Shown here piece after piece: positions 33,086 to 42,836 of a DNA stretch of 64,000 nucleotides. The notes under the pieces were generated by a model that saw only the letters and a list, made by a program, of their open reading frames with translations, was not told where the DNA came from and did no database searches. This stretch comes from Candidatus Accumulibacter cognatus. Its GTDB lineage: Bacteria > Pseudomonadota > Gammaproteobacteria > Burkholderiales > Rhodocyclaceae. A program made the position numbers and the translations under genes. The stretch spans positions 4,694,748 through 4,758,747 of the forward strand of contig CP058708.1 in assembly GCA_013414765.1 (NCBI GenBank). The letters are read 5' to 3'. Each line of letters starts with the position of its first letter. Position 1 is the stretch's first letter.

Positions 33086-35104
33086 TCACTGTGGCAAGGC
33101 AAACCGTTCGAGACCGTTGCATTCGCGGATCACGTCCACCATGTCCTCCATGATGGCATTCAAATTGAAGTCCTTGGGCGTGTAGACCGCGCGCACACCG
33201 ATTGCCAGCAATTTGTCGGCGTCTTCCCGCGGAATGATTCCGCCAGCAATCACCGGCACATTCGAGAGATCACGCAGGCGCAGTTCCTGAAGAACCGACT
33301 CCACCAGCTCCATATGACTTCCGGAAAGGATCGACAGGCCAACCATATGCACCCCTTCCTCCTGAGCCGCCTGGGCAATCTGTTGCGGCGTCAGCCGGAT
33401 GCCATCGTAGACGACCTCGAAGCCGACATCCCTGGCCTTGACGGCCACCTGTTCGGCCCCATTGGAATGCCCATCCAGTCCGGGTTTGCCGACCAACAGT
33501 TTGAGCGGGCGGCCGAGCGCATGGCCCGTACTGGCGACCCGGGTTCTCAATTCGGTGACTTGATTCTTCTTGCCCAGGACTTCGCGGCTGTCAATGGCAA
33601 TGTCGATCCCCGTCGGTGGCCTGAACTCGCCGAATACCGCACGCAATGAATCGCCCCATTCGCCGGTGCTGACTCCCGCCAGCGCACAGCGAATCGAACT
33701 GGGCATGATGTTTTCGCCACTCCTGGCGGCATCGCCGAGACCCTGCAAGGCAGCCCGAACGTCGGCATCGTTGCGGTTCCGGCGATGCGCCTGCAGCCGC
33801 TCGATTTGCTCACGCTCGGCTGCCGGATCGGTCTTCATGATGGCGCCATCACTGCCCACGGTCAGCGGCGATTCCGCCGTTTCCTGGAAGCAGTTCACTC
33901 CGATGATCTTTAGGTCGCCCGACTCGATGGCACGCAAGCGGTTCATGTGACTGCCGACCAGTTCGCGCTTGATGTAGCCGGATTCGATCGCGGCAATGAT
34001 CCCGCCCTGGGCTTCGACATTCTCGATTTCCCTTTGGGCACCCTCGACCAGCTCCCTGACCTTGGCGGCAATGACCGGTGACCCATCGAGAATATCGTCG
34101 TACTCCAGCAGGTCGGTTTCGAAAGCCATCACCTGCTGCATCCGTAGCGCCCATTGCTGATCCCAGGGGCGCGGCAGACCCATCGCCTCGTTCCACGCCG
34201 GGAGCTGGATGGCGCGGGCTCTTGCGCGTTTCGAGAGCACCACCGACATCATTTCGAGAACGATTCTCTGCACATTGTTTTCCGGCTGCGGCTCGGTCAG
34301 GCCCAGGGAGTTCACCTGCACGCCATAACGGAATCGGCGCAGCTTGGGATCTGCCACCTGGTAGCGGGACAGGGTCAGCTCGTCCCACATTTCGCCAAAT
34401 GCCCTCAGCTTGCAACACTCTTCGACGAAACGTATGCCGGCATTGACAAAGAACGAGATCCGCTCGACGACCTGCGGAAACGCCTCCGGAGCGATTTCAC
34501 CGGAAGCCTTGACCCGATCGAGAACCGCCATCGCGGTGCACAGGGCGTAGGCCAGCTCCTGAACCGGTGTCGCCCCCGCCTCCTGCAGGTGATAGCTGCA
34601 GATATTGGTCGGATTCCATTTCGGTACATGCCTGACCGTGTAATTGATCGTATCCGCGATCAGGCGCATCGATGGACCCGGCGGATAGATATAGGTACCC
34701 CGCGAGAGATATTCCTTGATGATGTCGTTCTGGGTGGTGCCGCTCAGCCTGGTCGGATCGATGCCTCGCCGTTGCGCCAGGCCGATGTACAGTGACAAGA
34801 GCCATGCCGCCGTGGCATTGATGGTCATCGAGGTATTCATCTGATCGAGCGGGATCTGGTCGAACAACTGATCCATATCCTCGATCGACGAGATGGGCAC
34901 ACCGACCTTGCCGACCTCGCCCCGCGCCAGTGGACTGTCGGCGTCGTAACCGGTCTGCGTCGGCAGATCGAAGGCCACCGATAATCCCGTCTGGCCTTTG
35001 GCAAGATTGGTTCGATACAGGGCGTTGGATGCCCTGGCCGAGCTGTGACCGCTGTAGGTCCGCATCAACCAGGGTTGATCGCGATTTTTTCGGGAGGCAG
35101 ACAT
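33086..35104 (-). CDS. ecm: ethylmalonyl-CoA mutase (B12-dependent, MeaA type)
   Basis: 672 residues, single-chain mutase with an N-terminal acyl-CoA barrel ([30 protein letters not shown]) and a C-terminal cobalamin domain with [20 protein letters not shown] and VIAGGIIP. Converts (2R)-ethylmalonyl-CoA to methylsuccinyl-CoA. Assigned Ecm rather than methylmalonyl-CoA mutase because it is shorter and lies between ccr/meaB and mcd. Three bases separate its start from the preceding hydratase gene. Confidence 0.95.
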   Translation of the reverse strand: MSASRKNRDQPWLMRTYSGHSSARASNALYRTNLAKGQTGLSVAFDLPTQTGYDADSPLARGEVGKVGVPISSIEDMDQLFDQIPLDQMNTSMTINATAAWLLSLYIGLAQRRGIDPTRLSGTTQNDIIKEYLSRGTYIYPPGPSMRLIADTINYTVRHVPKWNPTNICSYHLQEAGATPVQELAYALCTAMAVLDRVKASGEIAPEAFPQVVERISFFVNAGIRFVEECCKLRAFGEMWDELTLSRYQVADPKLRRFRYGVQVNSLGLTEPQPENNVQRIVLEMMSVVLSKRARARAIQLPAWNEAMGLPRPWDQQWALRMQQVMAFETDLLEYDDILDGSPVIAAKVRELVEGAQREIENVEAQGGIIAAIESGYIKRELVGSHMNRLRAIESGDLKIIGVNCFQETAESPLTVGSDGAIMKTDPAAEREQIERLQAHRRNRNDADVRAALQGLGDAARSGENIMPSSIRCALAGVSTGEWGDSLRAVFGEFRPPTGIDIAIDSREVLGKKNQVTELRTRVASTGHALGRPLKLLVGKPGLDGHSNGAEQVAVKARDVGFEVVYDGIRLTPQQIAQAAQEEGVHMVGLSILSGSHMELVESVLQELRLRDLSNVPVIAGGIIPREDADKLLAIGVRAVYTPKDFNLNAIMEDMVDVIRECNGLERFALPQ

Positions 35105-35106
35105 GA

Positions 35107-36288
35107 CTATCCCCTTTTCCTGATCAAGAGACGTCTTTCGATCTCAAAAATCTTCTCATCAATCTTTTCCTTGTCCATCGCCTTCTTGTCGTTTTCCTTG
35201 ATGAACAGGTCCCCGCCATGTCTGGCAAGAGCGGCCGACGCACTGATGTTCTTGACGCCAATCAACTGAAAACTGACGATGCCGAACTTCGCGCCCAGCT
35301 CGCCCGGAGCGTCTTCGACCGCCAGTACCCGCGACAGGGCGGCAACGGTATCGCCGGCGATCGACGGCTGGGTGTGATAGCCCTCGGTAAAGCCGAGCTC
35401 CCAAACGCTGTTTTCACTGACATCGCGACTCGCCAGGCCCTCTAGCCAGGCGAAGACCAGGCCCCCATAAACGATCGGATCACCGCTCATCTTGCCCGAC
35501 AAGCCGGAACTGAAGACCCGATCGAAATGCAGCGGATGGGTATTGCCCACCGCATAAGTCAGCGGCAGATGCTCGTCGGTGATCGTTCGGCCGTTGGCGT
35601 GGACGATGATGTCGCCAACGGAAAAATCCTCGAACCAGGAATTGGGACCGGTCAATCCGGACGGAAGCCGTTCCGGGAAGTCCGGCAGAAAGACCTCGGC
35701 CTCGTCGACCCAGGGGAAAGCGGGCATTACCGCAGCCGCCGGCAAGGGGGTGGTTGACGGACGGTCTCCCTGGCCGGCAACCATGATTTTACGTTCGTAC
35801 TGCAGCACCACCTGGTCGTCCTGGTTGATGCCCAGGGTCCGGATGGTCACGATACCCGGCTTGCCGGCACCGCGCTCCTTACGGTCGATGACCTTGGTCA
35901 GCGAGCGAATGGTATCCAGCTCATGAACCGGCCGCAGGTACTGGGCATCGTAATAGCCAAGGTTGGCCATCGCCTTTTCCGAGTCATTCTGCACACCCAG
36001 CGAGAGAACGACATTGAAGACCATCTGCGGTGATGCCACCAGACCCGCGAAGCCGCTGGCCCTGGCATATTCCTCATTGAGGTAGAGCGGATTGCACTGC
36101 ATGTAGGTCCGAGCAAAGGACTCCATCTGAGCACGGAGGAAGGTGAAACCACGCGGGTGAACAAACACCTGCCCCGGCACGAACTCCTCCAGATAGCGGC
36201 CATAGTGCGGATGGCGGGCTTGCTGCATGTCCACCTGCACTTTGGCGGCCAGTTCGGCTTGTGGTGGGAAACGAATTGCCTGCAACAT
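35107..36288 (-). CDS. MaoC-family hydratase of the EMC operon (mesaconyl-CoA hydratase-like)
   Basis: 393 residues with two hot-dog halves. The first carries RGFTFLRAQMESFARTYMQC and ASPQMVFNVVLSLG; the second has PLTYAVGNTHPLHFDRVFSS and GDPIVYGGLVFAWL. The N-terminal tail (~30) and the charged, Lys-rich C-terminus (KENDKKAMDKEKIDEKIFEI) are extra. By position it should hydrate mesaconyl-C1-CoA to methylmalyl-CoA. The window also encodes a shorter (351 residue) canonical Mch at 46448, so this paralogue may have a different substrate or stereochemistry. Confidence 0.8.
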   Translation of the reverse strand: MLQAIRFPPQAELAAKVQVDMQQARHPHYGRYLEEFVPGQVFVHPRGFTFLRAQMESFARTYMQCNPLYLNEEYARASGFAGLVASPQMVFNVVLSLGVQNDSEKAMANLGYYDAQYLRPVHELDTIRSLTKVIDRKERGAGKPGIVTIRTLGINQDDQVVLQYERKIMVAGQGDRPSTTPLPAAAVMPAFPWVDEAEVFLPDFPERLPSGLTGPNSWFEDFSVGDIIVHANGRTITDEHLPLTYAVGNTHPLHFDRVFSSGLSGKMSGDPIVYGGLVFAWLEGLASRDVSENSVWELGFTEGYHTQPSIAGDTVAALSRVLAVEDAPGELGAKFGIVSFQLIGVKNISASAALARHGGDLFIKENDKKAMDKEKIDEKIFEIERRLLIRKRG

Positions 36289-36307
36289 GAAATTCTCCTG
36301 TTACCGT

Positions 36308-36384
36308 GAAAGTCACTTCAGCGACTCACGAATTCCCCCCTTTCCAAGACATGGGGAAAGGGATCTAGGGAAACGGTCATGACC
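36308..36384 (+). repeat. dispersed palindromic repeat, copy B
   Basis: Starts GAAAGTCACTTCAGCGACTC, has an internal hairpin (CCCTTTCC with GGGAAAGGG) and ends GGAAACGGTCATGACC. Shares start and end modules with copy C. Lies in the 131-base spacer between the hydratase and mcd genes of the EMC operon. Confidence 0.65.
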
Positions 36385-36419
36385 GTTGGCGTGACGATGT
36401 GTCGGGAAGTTAGCCGAAC

Positions 36420-38090
36420 CTACACCGCATCGATGAGAGAGCGGGCGATCACCTTCAGAGCCAGCGTTTCTTCGGCTCCCTCGAATATCGACAGCACACG
36501 GGCATCGAGGAAATAACGGCTGACCGGCGACTCCTCGGCATAACCCATTCCCCCATGAATCTGCATCGCTTCGCGGGTGAGCCACTCGGCTGTCCGGCAG
36601 GTGAACAGTTTCACCATGCTGGCTTCCATCTGCCCCAGGCCCTGATCCATCAAACTGCCGACGGCGTAGGTGAATTGGCGGGAAACGGTCAGCAGCGTCG
36701 CCATGCGCGCCAGCTTGACGAGGGTGAGCTGAAAATCGCCGATCGGCTTGCCGAATGCCTTGCGTTCCTGGGAATACGAAACCGCCCGTTCGAATGCGGC
36801 CTGCATGACACCAATCGCACGCGCAGCCGTCTGAATGCGCCCGCCGGCAAATCCGGCCATGGTGAAGTAAAAGCCCTTTCCTTCGCCCGCCGGCCCACCG
36901 ACCAGATTTTCATCGGGAACAAAGACATTGTCGAAGAAGACCTCGTAGGAATGCATCCCGCGATAACCGATGGTCGAAATCGCCCGACCGGTCAATACGC
37001 CACCCTGTACTTGTCGATATTCAAAGTCGTGCCCTTCATACGAGTCCTTTTCGACCAGGAACATGCTGAGCCCCCGATGGCCGAGCGAGCGATCCGGATT
37101 GGAGCGCGCCAGAACCAGCAGAAGTCCAGCCTTGCCGGCCATGGTGCACCAGGTCTTGACGCCGTCGAGGATCCAGCCGCCATCGCACTTGCTCGCTTTG
37201 AGGCGCATGGCGGCGACATCGGAACCGGTATCCGGTTCGGTGACGGCAATGGCACACAAGGGATCGCCGAGCGCTACCTGGGGCAGCCATTTTTGCCGCT
37301 GCTCTTCGGTTCCCCCCTTGAGCAGGGCGCGGCTGAGGATTTCAGGGCGCGTGATCAGGCTCCCCGCTGCACCGAGCGAGCCGCGCGAAAGCTCCTCGGT
37401 GACCACAATCATTCCCATGTTATCTTCATGGTCGTCGCTCTGGAGGCCACCGTAACGCTCGGGGATCGACAGACCGAAGCAACCCATTTCGGTCAGCGGA
37501 TCGAGAATCTCCGGCGGAATGATCCGGTCTTCCCGATGGATCTCCTCGGCCAGAGGCATCACCACGTTGGTCGCCAGTTTGCGGAAGGTGTCCTGCATCA
37601 TCATGGCGTGCTCGTCGAGCAGGTAGGCACCGCTGACGCCATTCAAGGCAATAACTTCCCTGCCCAGTGCTTCCAGATTGCCTGCATCCAGTTGCGTCTG
37701 GCAGAAACGGCTGAGCGTCGAAGAGGCCAGGTCCGCCACATCGGCGTCGCTCAGACCGAAACTCTGCGGTCGCGCCCGCAAGCGATTATGGATGTTCTGC
37801 AAGGCCTCGGCACAAAATACCCGGGCCATCCGCTCTTCCAGGCAGACGCCACCACTCGTCGCGGCCGCCGCCTTGCGGGCATATTCCGCCGCAAAGCGGG
37901 CTGCGGTCGATTCAGCGGCACACCAGGCCAGATCGAAGCTGGCCATCTGGTGCTCGTCCAGTTTTTCATTCGAGACACCCTTGTCGCCGATGCATTGCTG
38001 CTTGATCCAGATCAGCGATTTCCTGATCACCGAATCGGCTGATTCGAGATACTGCAATCCGTCCTGCATGTCACTCGTGACCTCAGTCAT
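36420..38090 (-). CDS. mcd: methylsuccinyl-CoA dehydrogenase (acyl-CoA dehydrogenase family)
   Basis: 556 residues. The ~150-residue N-terminal extension before the acyl-CoA dehydrogenase core is characteristic of Mcd and distinguishes it from ordinary ~380-residue enzymes. The core shows CAIAVTEPDTGSDVAAM (flavin site), QTAARAIGVMQAAFERAVSY and the C-terminal QIHGGMGYAEESPVSRYFLD. Oxidises methylsuccinyl-CoA to mesaconyl-C1-CoA with electrons passed to ETF. 21 bases after the DUF6986 gene, in the same operon. Confidence 0.94.
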   Translation of the reverse strand: MTEVTSDMQDGLQYLESADSVIRKSLIWIKQQCIGDKGVSNEKLDEHQMASFDLAWCAAESTAARFAAEYARKAAAATSGGVCLEERMARVFCAEALQNIHNRLRARPQSFGLSDADVADLASSTLSRFCQTQLDAGNLEALGREVIALNGVSGAYLLDEHAMMMQDTFRKLATNVVMPLAEEIHREDRIIPPEILDPLTEMGCFGLSIPERYGGLQSDDHEDNMGMIVVTEELSRGSLGAAGSLITRPEILSRALLKGGTEEQRQKWLPQVALGDPLCAIAVTEPDTGSDVAAMRLKASKCDGGWILDGVKTWCTMAGKAGLLLVLARSNPDRSLGHRGLSMFLVEKDSYEGHDFEYRQVQGGVLTGRAISTIGYRGMHSYEVFFDNVFVPDENLVGGPAGEGKGFYFTMAGFAGGRIQTAARAIGVMQAAFERAVSYSQERKAFGKPIGDFQLTLVKLARMATLLTVSRQFTYAVGSLMDQGLGQMEASMVKLFTCRTAEWLTREAMQIHGGMGYAEESPVSRYFLDARVLSIFEGAEETLALKVIARSLIDAV

Positions 38091-38111
38091 GGTTCATCCC
38101 CTTCCTGGTGG

Positions 38112-39554
38112 CTATTGTTTGGCCCGATTATTGACAATGCGAACGAAAGATCGCGAGCGCAGCTCTTCCAGGGTGATCCCTGTCGCCAGCACTTCCTGCT
38201 CGGTGATCGCTCCGCACGCCATTCCCCGCAGGAAGAAGTTCAGCAGGCCCTGCCCTGTTGCCGCATCGTCGAAGGTATTGCCCACCAGTGTCGCCTGGGC
38301 GGCCTTGTTCAGGAATGCGTTCAGCCTGGCCGAGGCATCCTGCAGACCGCTGAGGAAGAAGGTATCGACCGCCGCATAGCGCACCGGCAACTGCCCCGGA
38401 TTGAGATCCCACCCCTGATAGAAGGCGTGCCGCATCGAGTGCATGATATTGTCGTAGTGCAGCTTCCAGGCAGCATGCACGACGGCGCGATTCTCATCCA
38501 TCTGCTGGGCCGTCAGCACGGCGTCCCTGGCGGCCTTGTGGGGACCGATCGGCATGCTGGTGGTCGCACCGTCGCTGATGGTGATGCCGGTTCCGGCGAG
38601 GCTGACCTGCAACACATGGCGGGCAAAATCGCAGGCCGGATGGGTGTGACTCTGGTGTGCCGCCGTGATGTTGCACGAAGCCGTGTAATCGTAGGTCCCG
38701 AAAATCGCCGAGCGGCAACGGCCGCCAGCCGCTGCGACCAGCAGCGGCACCGTGTTTTCGCCCTTGAAATTGATGATCGACTGGGTGGTTTCGATCATGA
38801 TTTCCATTCTCAGAGAATCCTTCGGAAAGCCGAGTCGGGCTTCGAGATTCTCGAGAATCCTGGCGCAGGTCGAAACTTGCGTCGCGGTGACCACCTTGGG
38901 AAGCGTGACGATGAAATTCTGTGGCAATTTGCCACCGGTATTCTCGGCCAGGCGGGTCAGGAAAATGTCCAGCGTACGAATCGCGCGAACCTTGCACTCG
39001 TCCGAAAACGTTTTAATGCGAATACCGACAAATGGCGAGAGCAGATTCTCGCGCATGCCTTTGGCGACTTCATCGGCAGCCGCAACGGCATGGCCGTCTT
39101 CCTCCACGTCGGGACGATTGCCGTAGCCATCCTCGAAATCGATGCGATTGTCCTCGATCGGCTCGGTCTGCAGCTTTTTCAGGACCCGGTTGAACACCGT
39201 GTAAGCCAGCCACGCCGCCGGTTTGACCCCGCGCACCTGCTCAGGATTGCTTTCCAGGGCACGCGTCAGGCTTTCCTGGTAGACGGGGTTGGTCGGCAGC
39301 GTCTCCGACCCCGGCAGACCCAGAACGCGGCCAAACACCAGGTAGTTGGGCGCATAGGTGTCGAGAGTCTTGAGTGCCACTTCCCCCAATTTGGAGGCGA
39401 AGCCGGCCTTGAACAGATTGGCACCGCCGTAAACCGTGTGCACCGGCTGCCTCTCAAAGGAGTCCGCCGGGTAATCTGACTTGAAAACTGCATTGGAATC
39501 GTGCAGCTCGCTGCAATAGGAATTCATTTCGTCGCGGGTCAGCGTGAGCTTCAT
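38112..39554 (-). CDS. DUF6986 aldolase-like protein (HpcH/CitE superfamily), first gene of the EMC operon
   Basis: 480 residues. The pattern QPVHTVYGGANLFK, DNRIDFEDGYGNRPDVEEDG, VGIRIKTFSDE, FIVTLPKVV, EIMIETTQSI, GTYDYTASCNITAAHQSH and FYQGWDLNPGQLPVRYA is that of DUF6986. This family has a TIM-barrel fold related to citrate lyase beta subunit and malyl-CoA lyase. RIDFED and ETTQS hold candidate Mg and catalytic acids. Function not established. Being promoter-proximal in the EMC operon suggests a C-C lyase or thioester-related role in this pathway (inference). Confidence 0.75.
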   Translation of the reverse strand: MKLTLTRDEMNSYCSELHDSNAVFKSDYPADSFERQPVHTVYGGANLFKAGFASKLGEVALKTLDTYAPNYLVFGRVLGLPGSETLPTNPVYQESLTRALESNPEQVRGVKPAAWLAYTVFNRVLKKLQTEPIEDNRIDFEDGYGNRPDVEEDGHAVAAADEVAKGMRENLLSPFVGIRIKTFSDECKVRAIRTLDIFLTRLAENTGGKLPQNFIVTLPKVVTATQVSTCARILENLEARLGFPKDSLRMEIMIETTQSIINFKGENTVPLLVAAAGGRCRSAIFGTYDYTASCNITAAHQSHTHPACDFARHVLQVSLAGTGITISDGATTSMPIGPHKAARDAVLTAQQMDENRAVVHAAWKLHYDNIMHSMRHAFYQGWDLNPGQLPVRYAAVDTFFLSGLQDASARLNAFLNKAAQATLVGNTFDDAATGQGLLNFFLRGMACGAITEQEVLATGITLEELRSRSFVRIVNNRAKQ

Positions 39555-40263
39555 GTGTTGCCTCCGAAATACGTTAATCGTTGCTCAATACACGTTCGAC
39601 ATTGCGCATGCAAATATCCCGACGCCATGGTCGGGTTCCATCAACAGTTAAGGCGGACCCCGGAGTCAAGACGAACGACGGCTTCAATGGGGTGGCTAAT
39701 TCGCCAACCGATGACCTTGTGGTCATCGATGAGCGCGATCAGAGGCGCGCAGGCATGGCCTGGGCGAATGCAGGGAGCCGGGCTCCAGGCCGGGTAGGGT
39801 TCGACCAGATAAACGCCACGGAACAGGCAAGGAAGAGAAGAGTGCTTGGGAAAGGAGTGGGCGGAGGATGGCCCCGCTGCCCTCTCGACCAAGGGCTTGG
39901 ACAGCGGCAGACGGATGAACCGCTGGCGATTGACGGGATCATCCCGCGTTCTGCTCATGCCGCGAAACGGTTGCCTCAAAGGCTGCCGAATATATTCCGA
40001 GAGGAAGGGTCGACAATGCAGCAGAACTCTTGATTCGGCCAGTGAATGTCCAGGTTGCACATGCACCGAGGCAAGCACCAGCCCCGCCCGGACGCACTGC
40101 TGCACCACAGCCATCGCCTCCCCCTGGTCAACCCACTCTCGCCAAATCACTACACAGCGCCATAGGATTCTAGCGCCTCACGAGGTGTCCCCGCAAGCTC
40201 AATCGCGAGGATTTATATCGGGAACAAACGGTACCTGGGAAGGTGCCGGTGGAAGGGTGGTCT
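39555..40263. other. 709-base stretch without a supported gene
   Basis: It carries the EMC operon leader near 39555-39640 (no clear promoter assigned). Frames on both strands (for example minus 39641-40150, 169 codons) have no ribosome site of quality and no recognisable domain. Part of the minus frame (ALIDDHKVIGWRISHPIEAV) faintly resembles an IS3-type integrase core, so this may be a decayed insertion sequence. Confidence 0.4.
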
Positions 40264-40333
40264 GAAAGTCGCGTCAGCCACTCATGGGTCGCCCCGCTCC
40301 CGCAAACGGGGGTGGGAAACGGTCATGACTTTC
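40264..40333 (+). repeat. dispersed palindromic repeat, copy C (best preserved)
   Basis: Bounded by terminal inverted repeats GAAAGTC (40264-40270) and GACTTTC (40327-40333). Core GCGTCAGCCACTCATG, an internal hairpin (GCTCCCG / CGGGGGTGGG region) and GGAAACGGTCATGAC. Seventy bases, REP/MITE-like, just beyond the 3' end of meh. Confidence 0.7.
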
Positions 40334-40378
40334 ATGATCGGGGGGTGCCTGGAAAAGTGCTGACTGTGGTGATGGCCG

Positions 40379-41239
40379 TTAGACTGGTGCGAGTTCGACG
40401 CTGGCGCGCATCGCCGTCGCACCGTCGGGCGCTTGTGCCTCAAGAGCGCATTGCCTTTCGTTGACCGGGGTGCAGACGATGCGGAACGGCGCCAGGTCGA
40501 ACAGCGGCGTCAGACCACGGAAGCTGAATTCCTGCACCGGTCGTGCCACTTCCTGACGAACCAGTTCCATCAGCAGCACCGCGGTCAGCGGTCCGTGCAC
40601 CACCAGGCCCGGATAGCCCTCTTCCTTCATTGCATAGGGACGATCGTAGTGAATCCGGTGCGCATTGAAGGTCAGCGCCGAGAAGCGGAACAGGAGTCTC
40701 GGGTCCGGCGTCACGATGCGTGCACAGGCGCCTGCCGGTAACGGCGGCCATTCGTCGAGCATGCGCGGACAGGCCACCGCGGGCCCTGGTTCGCGATAGA
40801 CGATGTCCTGCTCCTCCTCGATACACAGCCTGTCATCCTGATAATAGCCGTAGCACACCGAAACGAAGGCCAGCTTGCCGGAGCGGCCCGATTTCAGCCG
40901 GATATCGCGAATGGTTGCCGCACGTCGCGCCGGCTGGCCAATCAGCAGCGGATGATGGAAACGCATGCGCGCACCTGCAAACATCCGCCTCGGATAGGGA
41001 ATTGGTGGCATGAAACCGCCGCGCTGTGGATGTCCGTCGATGCCAAGCAGCATCTGCGGTACCCTGGGCAGAAAATAGAACCAGTGCCACAGCGGAGGCA
41101 GCGCGCTCCCGGTCCCCAGACAGGTCTGTGTGTCGTCGAGCATTGCCGCCGCTGCCAGCGCCAGTGTCTGGCTCAGATCGTCGTCAGTAGTCTCCTGGCG
41201 GCCAATCCATTCTGCGTAGTCGGTTGTCACGTCGTTCAT
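40379..41239 (-). CDS. meh: mesaconyl-C4-CoA hydratase (Meh-type, FAS1-like dehydratase fold)
   Basis: 286 residues from ATG 41239, chosen for its spacing to GGAAAGG. An N-terminal hot-dog part has WHWFYFLPRVPQMLLG, GGFMPPIPYPRRMFAG and EEEQDIVYRE. The second part carries LTFNAHRIHYDRPYAMKEEG and GLVVHGPLTAVLLMEL with the catalytic Asp/His region. This is the family of Chloroflexus mesaconyl-C4-CoA hydratase, which makes (S)-citramalyl-CoA. Divergent from smtA and next to mct, the gene that would supply its substrate, so the assignment is strongly supported by context. Confidence 0.85.
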   Translation of the reverse strand: MNDVTTDYAEWIGRQETTDDDLSQTLALAAAAMLDDTQTCLGTGSALPPLWHWFYFLPRVPQMLLGIDGHPQRGGFMPPIPYPRRMFAGARMRFHHPLLIGQPARRAATIRDIRLKSGRSGKLAFVSVCYGYYQDDRLCIEEEQDIVYREPGPAVACPRMLDEWPPLPAGACARIVTPDPRLLFRFSALTFNAHRIHYDRPYAMKEEGYPGLVVHGPLTAVLLMELVRQEVARPVQEFSFRGLTPLFDLAPFRIVCTPVNERQCALEAQAPDGATAMRASVELAPV

Positions 41240-41470
41240 GCCATTCATCCTTTCCGGAGTTCCTTGAACGGTTCTGCAAGTAGCGTACAGCATACGGCCA
41301 AACGCGGGGGTTTACGCACACGCGTAGCGCCAAAGCAGGGCAATCCTCAGATCTTTGCGCCAAGGAAACTGATTTGCTCATATACTGTTTCGCTGTCGTC
41401 GGTGCAGCGCCCGTTTCGAGTAAGGCCTTGAGGGGTTTTCCGGCGAGCTTGTCGGGGAGATAAAACAGTG
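41240..41470. promoter_or_regulatory. divergent control region between meh and smtA
   Basis: Contains TACGC-ACAC-GCGTA (41313-41326), a perfect inverted repeat, and a TATACT -10-like box at 41381-41386 pointing to smtA, without a good -35. GGGGAGA near 41454-41460 is the smtA ribosome site. Confidence 0.4.
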
Positions 41471-42814
41471 ATGAAAGGGGAAGCAGCTTCGACGGAGTCT
41501 GTGCCGCTGCACACCGGACTTGCGGGCAACGTCGAGGCCGTGCCGACAGGCGGTCAGTCCGTCCGCGAGCAGTCGAAGCAGGACGATGCAGATCCGGATC
41601 TCTCGACCGAGAACGACCGGCTACCGATGAGCGGCCTGCGCATCATCGATGTCGGCACCTTTCTCGCCGGCCCTTATGCGGCGTCGATTCTTGGCGAGTT
41701 CGGCGCCGAGGTGCTGAAAGTCGAGCACCCGATCGCCGGTGATCCGATGCGCCGTTTCGGAACAGCATCGAAGCGTCACGATGCGACGCTGGCCTGGCTC
41801 AGCGAAGGCCGCAACCGGAAATCGGTCACCCTCGATCTGCGCCAACAGCAGGGCGTCGATCTGTTCCTGAAGCTGGTCGCCAAGTCGGATGTGCTGATCG
41901 AGAACTTCCGCCCTGGCACGATGGAGGAATGGGGACTTGGTTGGGACGAGTTGAGCCAGGCCAACCCGGGCCTGGTGATGCTGCGCGTCTCGGGCTATGG
42001 ACAGACCGGACCGTATCGCAGACGTTCGGGTTTTGCGCACATTGCGCATGGTTTTGCCGGACTCTCATACCTCGCCGGTTTCCCCGGTGAAACGCCGGTG
42101 GTTCCCGGGACCGCACCAATGGGGGACTACATGTCCAGCCTGTACGGCGCAATCGGCATCCTGCTGGCCCTGCGCCACCGTGAGGCAACAGGACAAGGCC
42201 AGATCATCGACATCGGTATCTACGAGGCCGTGTTTCGCCAGATGGACGAAATTGCCGCCGCTTATGGCCTGTTCGGCAAGGTACGCGAGCGCGAAGGCGC
42301 CGGCAGCTTTGTCGCCGTTCCACATGGCCACTTCCGCACCATCGACGACAAATGGGTCGCCATTGCCTGCACCACCGACAAGATGTTCGAACGCTTCGCG
42401 GCAGTGATGGGCAAAGCGGAACTCGCGGCTGCCGATCGCTACGGCAATCAACGCAAGCGCCTGGCAGCGCGCGACGAGATCAACCGGATCGTCATCGAAT
42501 GGGTCGGTTCGATGCCTCGCAACGAGGTCATGAAGCGCTGCATCGACGGCGAAGTGCCGATCGGCAAGCTCAACAGCATCGCCGACATCTTCGAGGACGA
42601 GCATTTCCAGGCGCGCGGCAACCTCGCCCATCTACAGGAGGAAGGTCTGGGTGAAGTGGTGATTCCTGGCGTGGTACCGACGCTGTCCGAAACGCCGGGC
42701 AGGATTTCCAACCTCGGCCCCCCACTCGGTAACGCGACCTATGAAGTGCTGCGCGAGCTACTCGGGATTTCGGCAAAGGAAATCAGGCGGCTACGACAAA
42801 ACAAGATCATCTGA
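41471..42814 (+). CDS. smtA: class III CoA-transferase, succinyl-CoA:malate/citramalate CoA-transferase subunit A-like
   Basis: 447 residues. About 50 N-terminal residues are polar and poorly ordered; the CaiB/BaiF fold begins at [19 protein letters not shown]. Conserved blocks: [58 protein letters not shown]. The catalytic Asp is probably in [12 protein letters not shown]. Together with SmtB it would move CoA from succinyl-CoA to malate (or citramalate). The pair smtA-smtB beside mct, mcl, mch and meh reproduces the Chloroflexus 3-hydroxypropionate gene set. Confidence 0.85.
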   Translation: MKGEAASTESVPLHTGLAGNVEAVPTGGQSVREQSKQDDADPDLSTENDRLPMSGLRIIDVGTFLAGPYAASILGEFGAEVLKVEHPIAGDPMRRFGTASKRHDATLAWLSEGRNRKSVTLDLRQQQGVDLFLKLVAKSDVLIENFRPGTMEEWGLGWDELSQANPGLVMLRVSGYGQTGPYRRRSGFAHIAHGFAGLSYLAGFPGETPVVPGTAPMGDYMSSLYGAIGILLALRHREATGQGQIIDIGIYEAVFRQMDEIAAAYGLFGKVREREGAGSFVAVPHGHFRTIDDKWVAIACTTDKMFERFAAVMGKAELAAADRYGNQRKRLAARDEINRIVIEWVGSMPRNEVMKRCIDGEVPIGKLNSIADIFEDEHFQARGNLAHLQEEGLGEVVIPGVVPTLSETPGRISNLGPPLGNATYEVLRELLGISAKEIRRLRQNKII

Positions 42815-42836
42815 ACAGGCCATTGCGAGGATTCCC

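Noticed and set aside
33086-35104. Methylmalonyl-CoA mutase instead of ethylmalonyl-CoA mutase
   Set aside because: Single 672-residue chain between ccr/meaB and mcd fits Ecm; a methylmalonyl-CoA mutase large subunit would be longer and need not sit in this operon.
36555-38042. Long plus-strand open frame opposite mcd
   Set aside because: Antisense shadow of a GC-rich gene with strong family motifs on the minus strand; same reasoning for 38115-39479 opposite the DUF6986 gene, 60206-61237 opposite ald and 19492-20814 opposite the ATP-grasp-like gene.
39641-40150. 169-codon minus-strand frame with a faint integrase-like stretch
   Set aside because: No usable ribosome site, no DDE triad, no inverted repeats or target duplication found; kept only as a remark in the gap entry.
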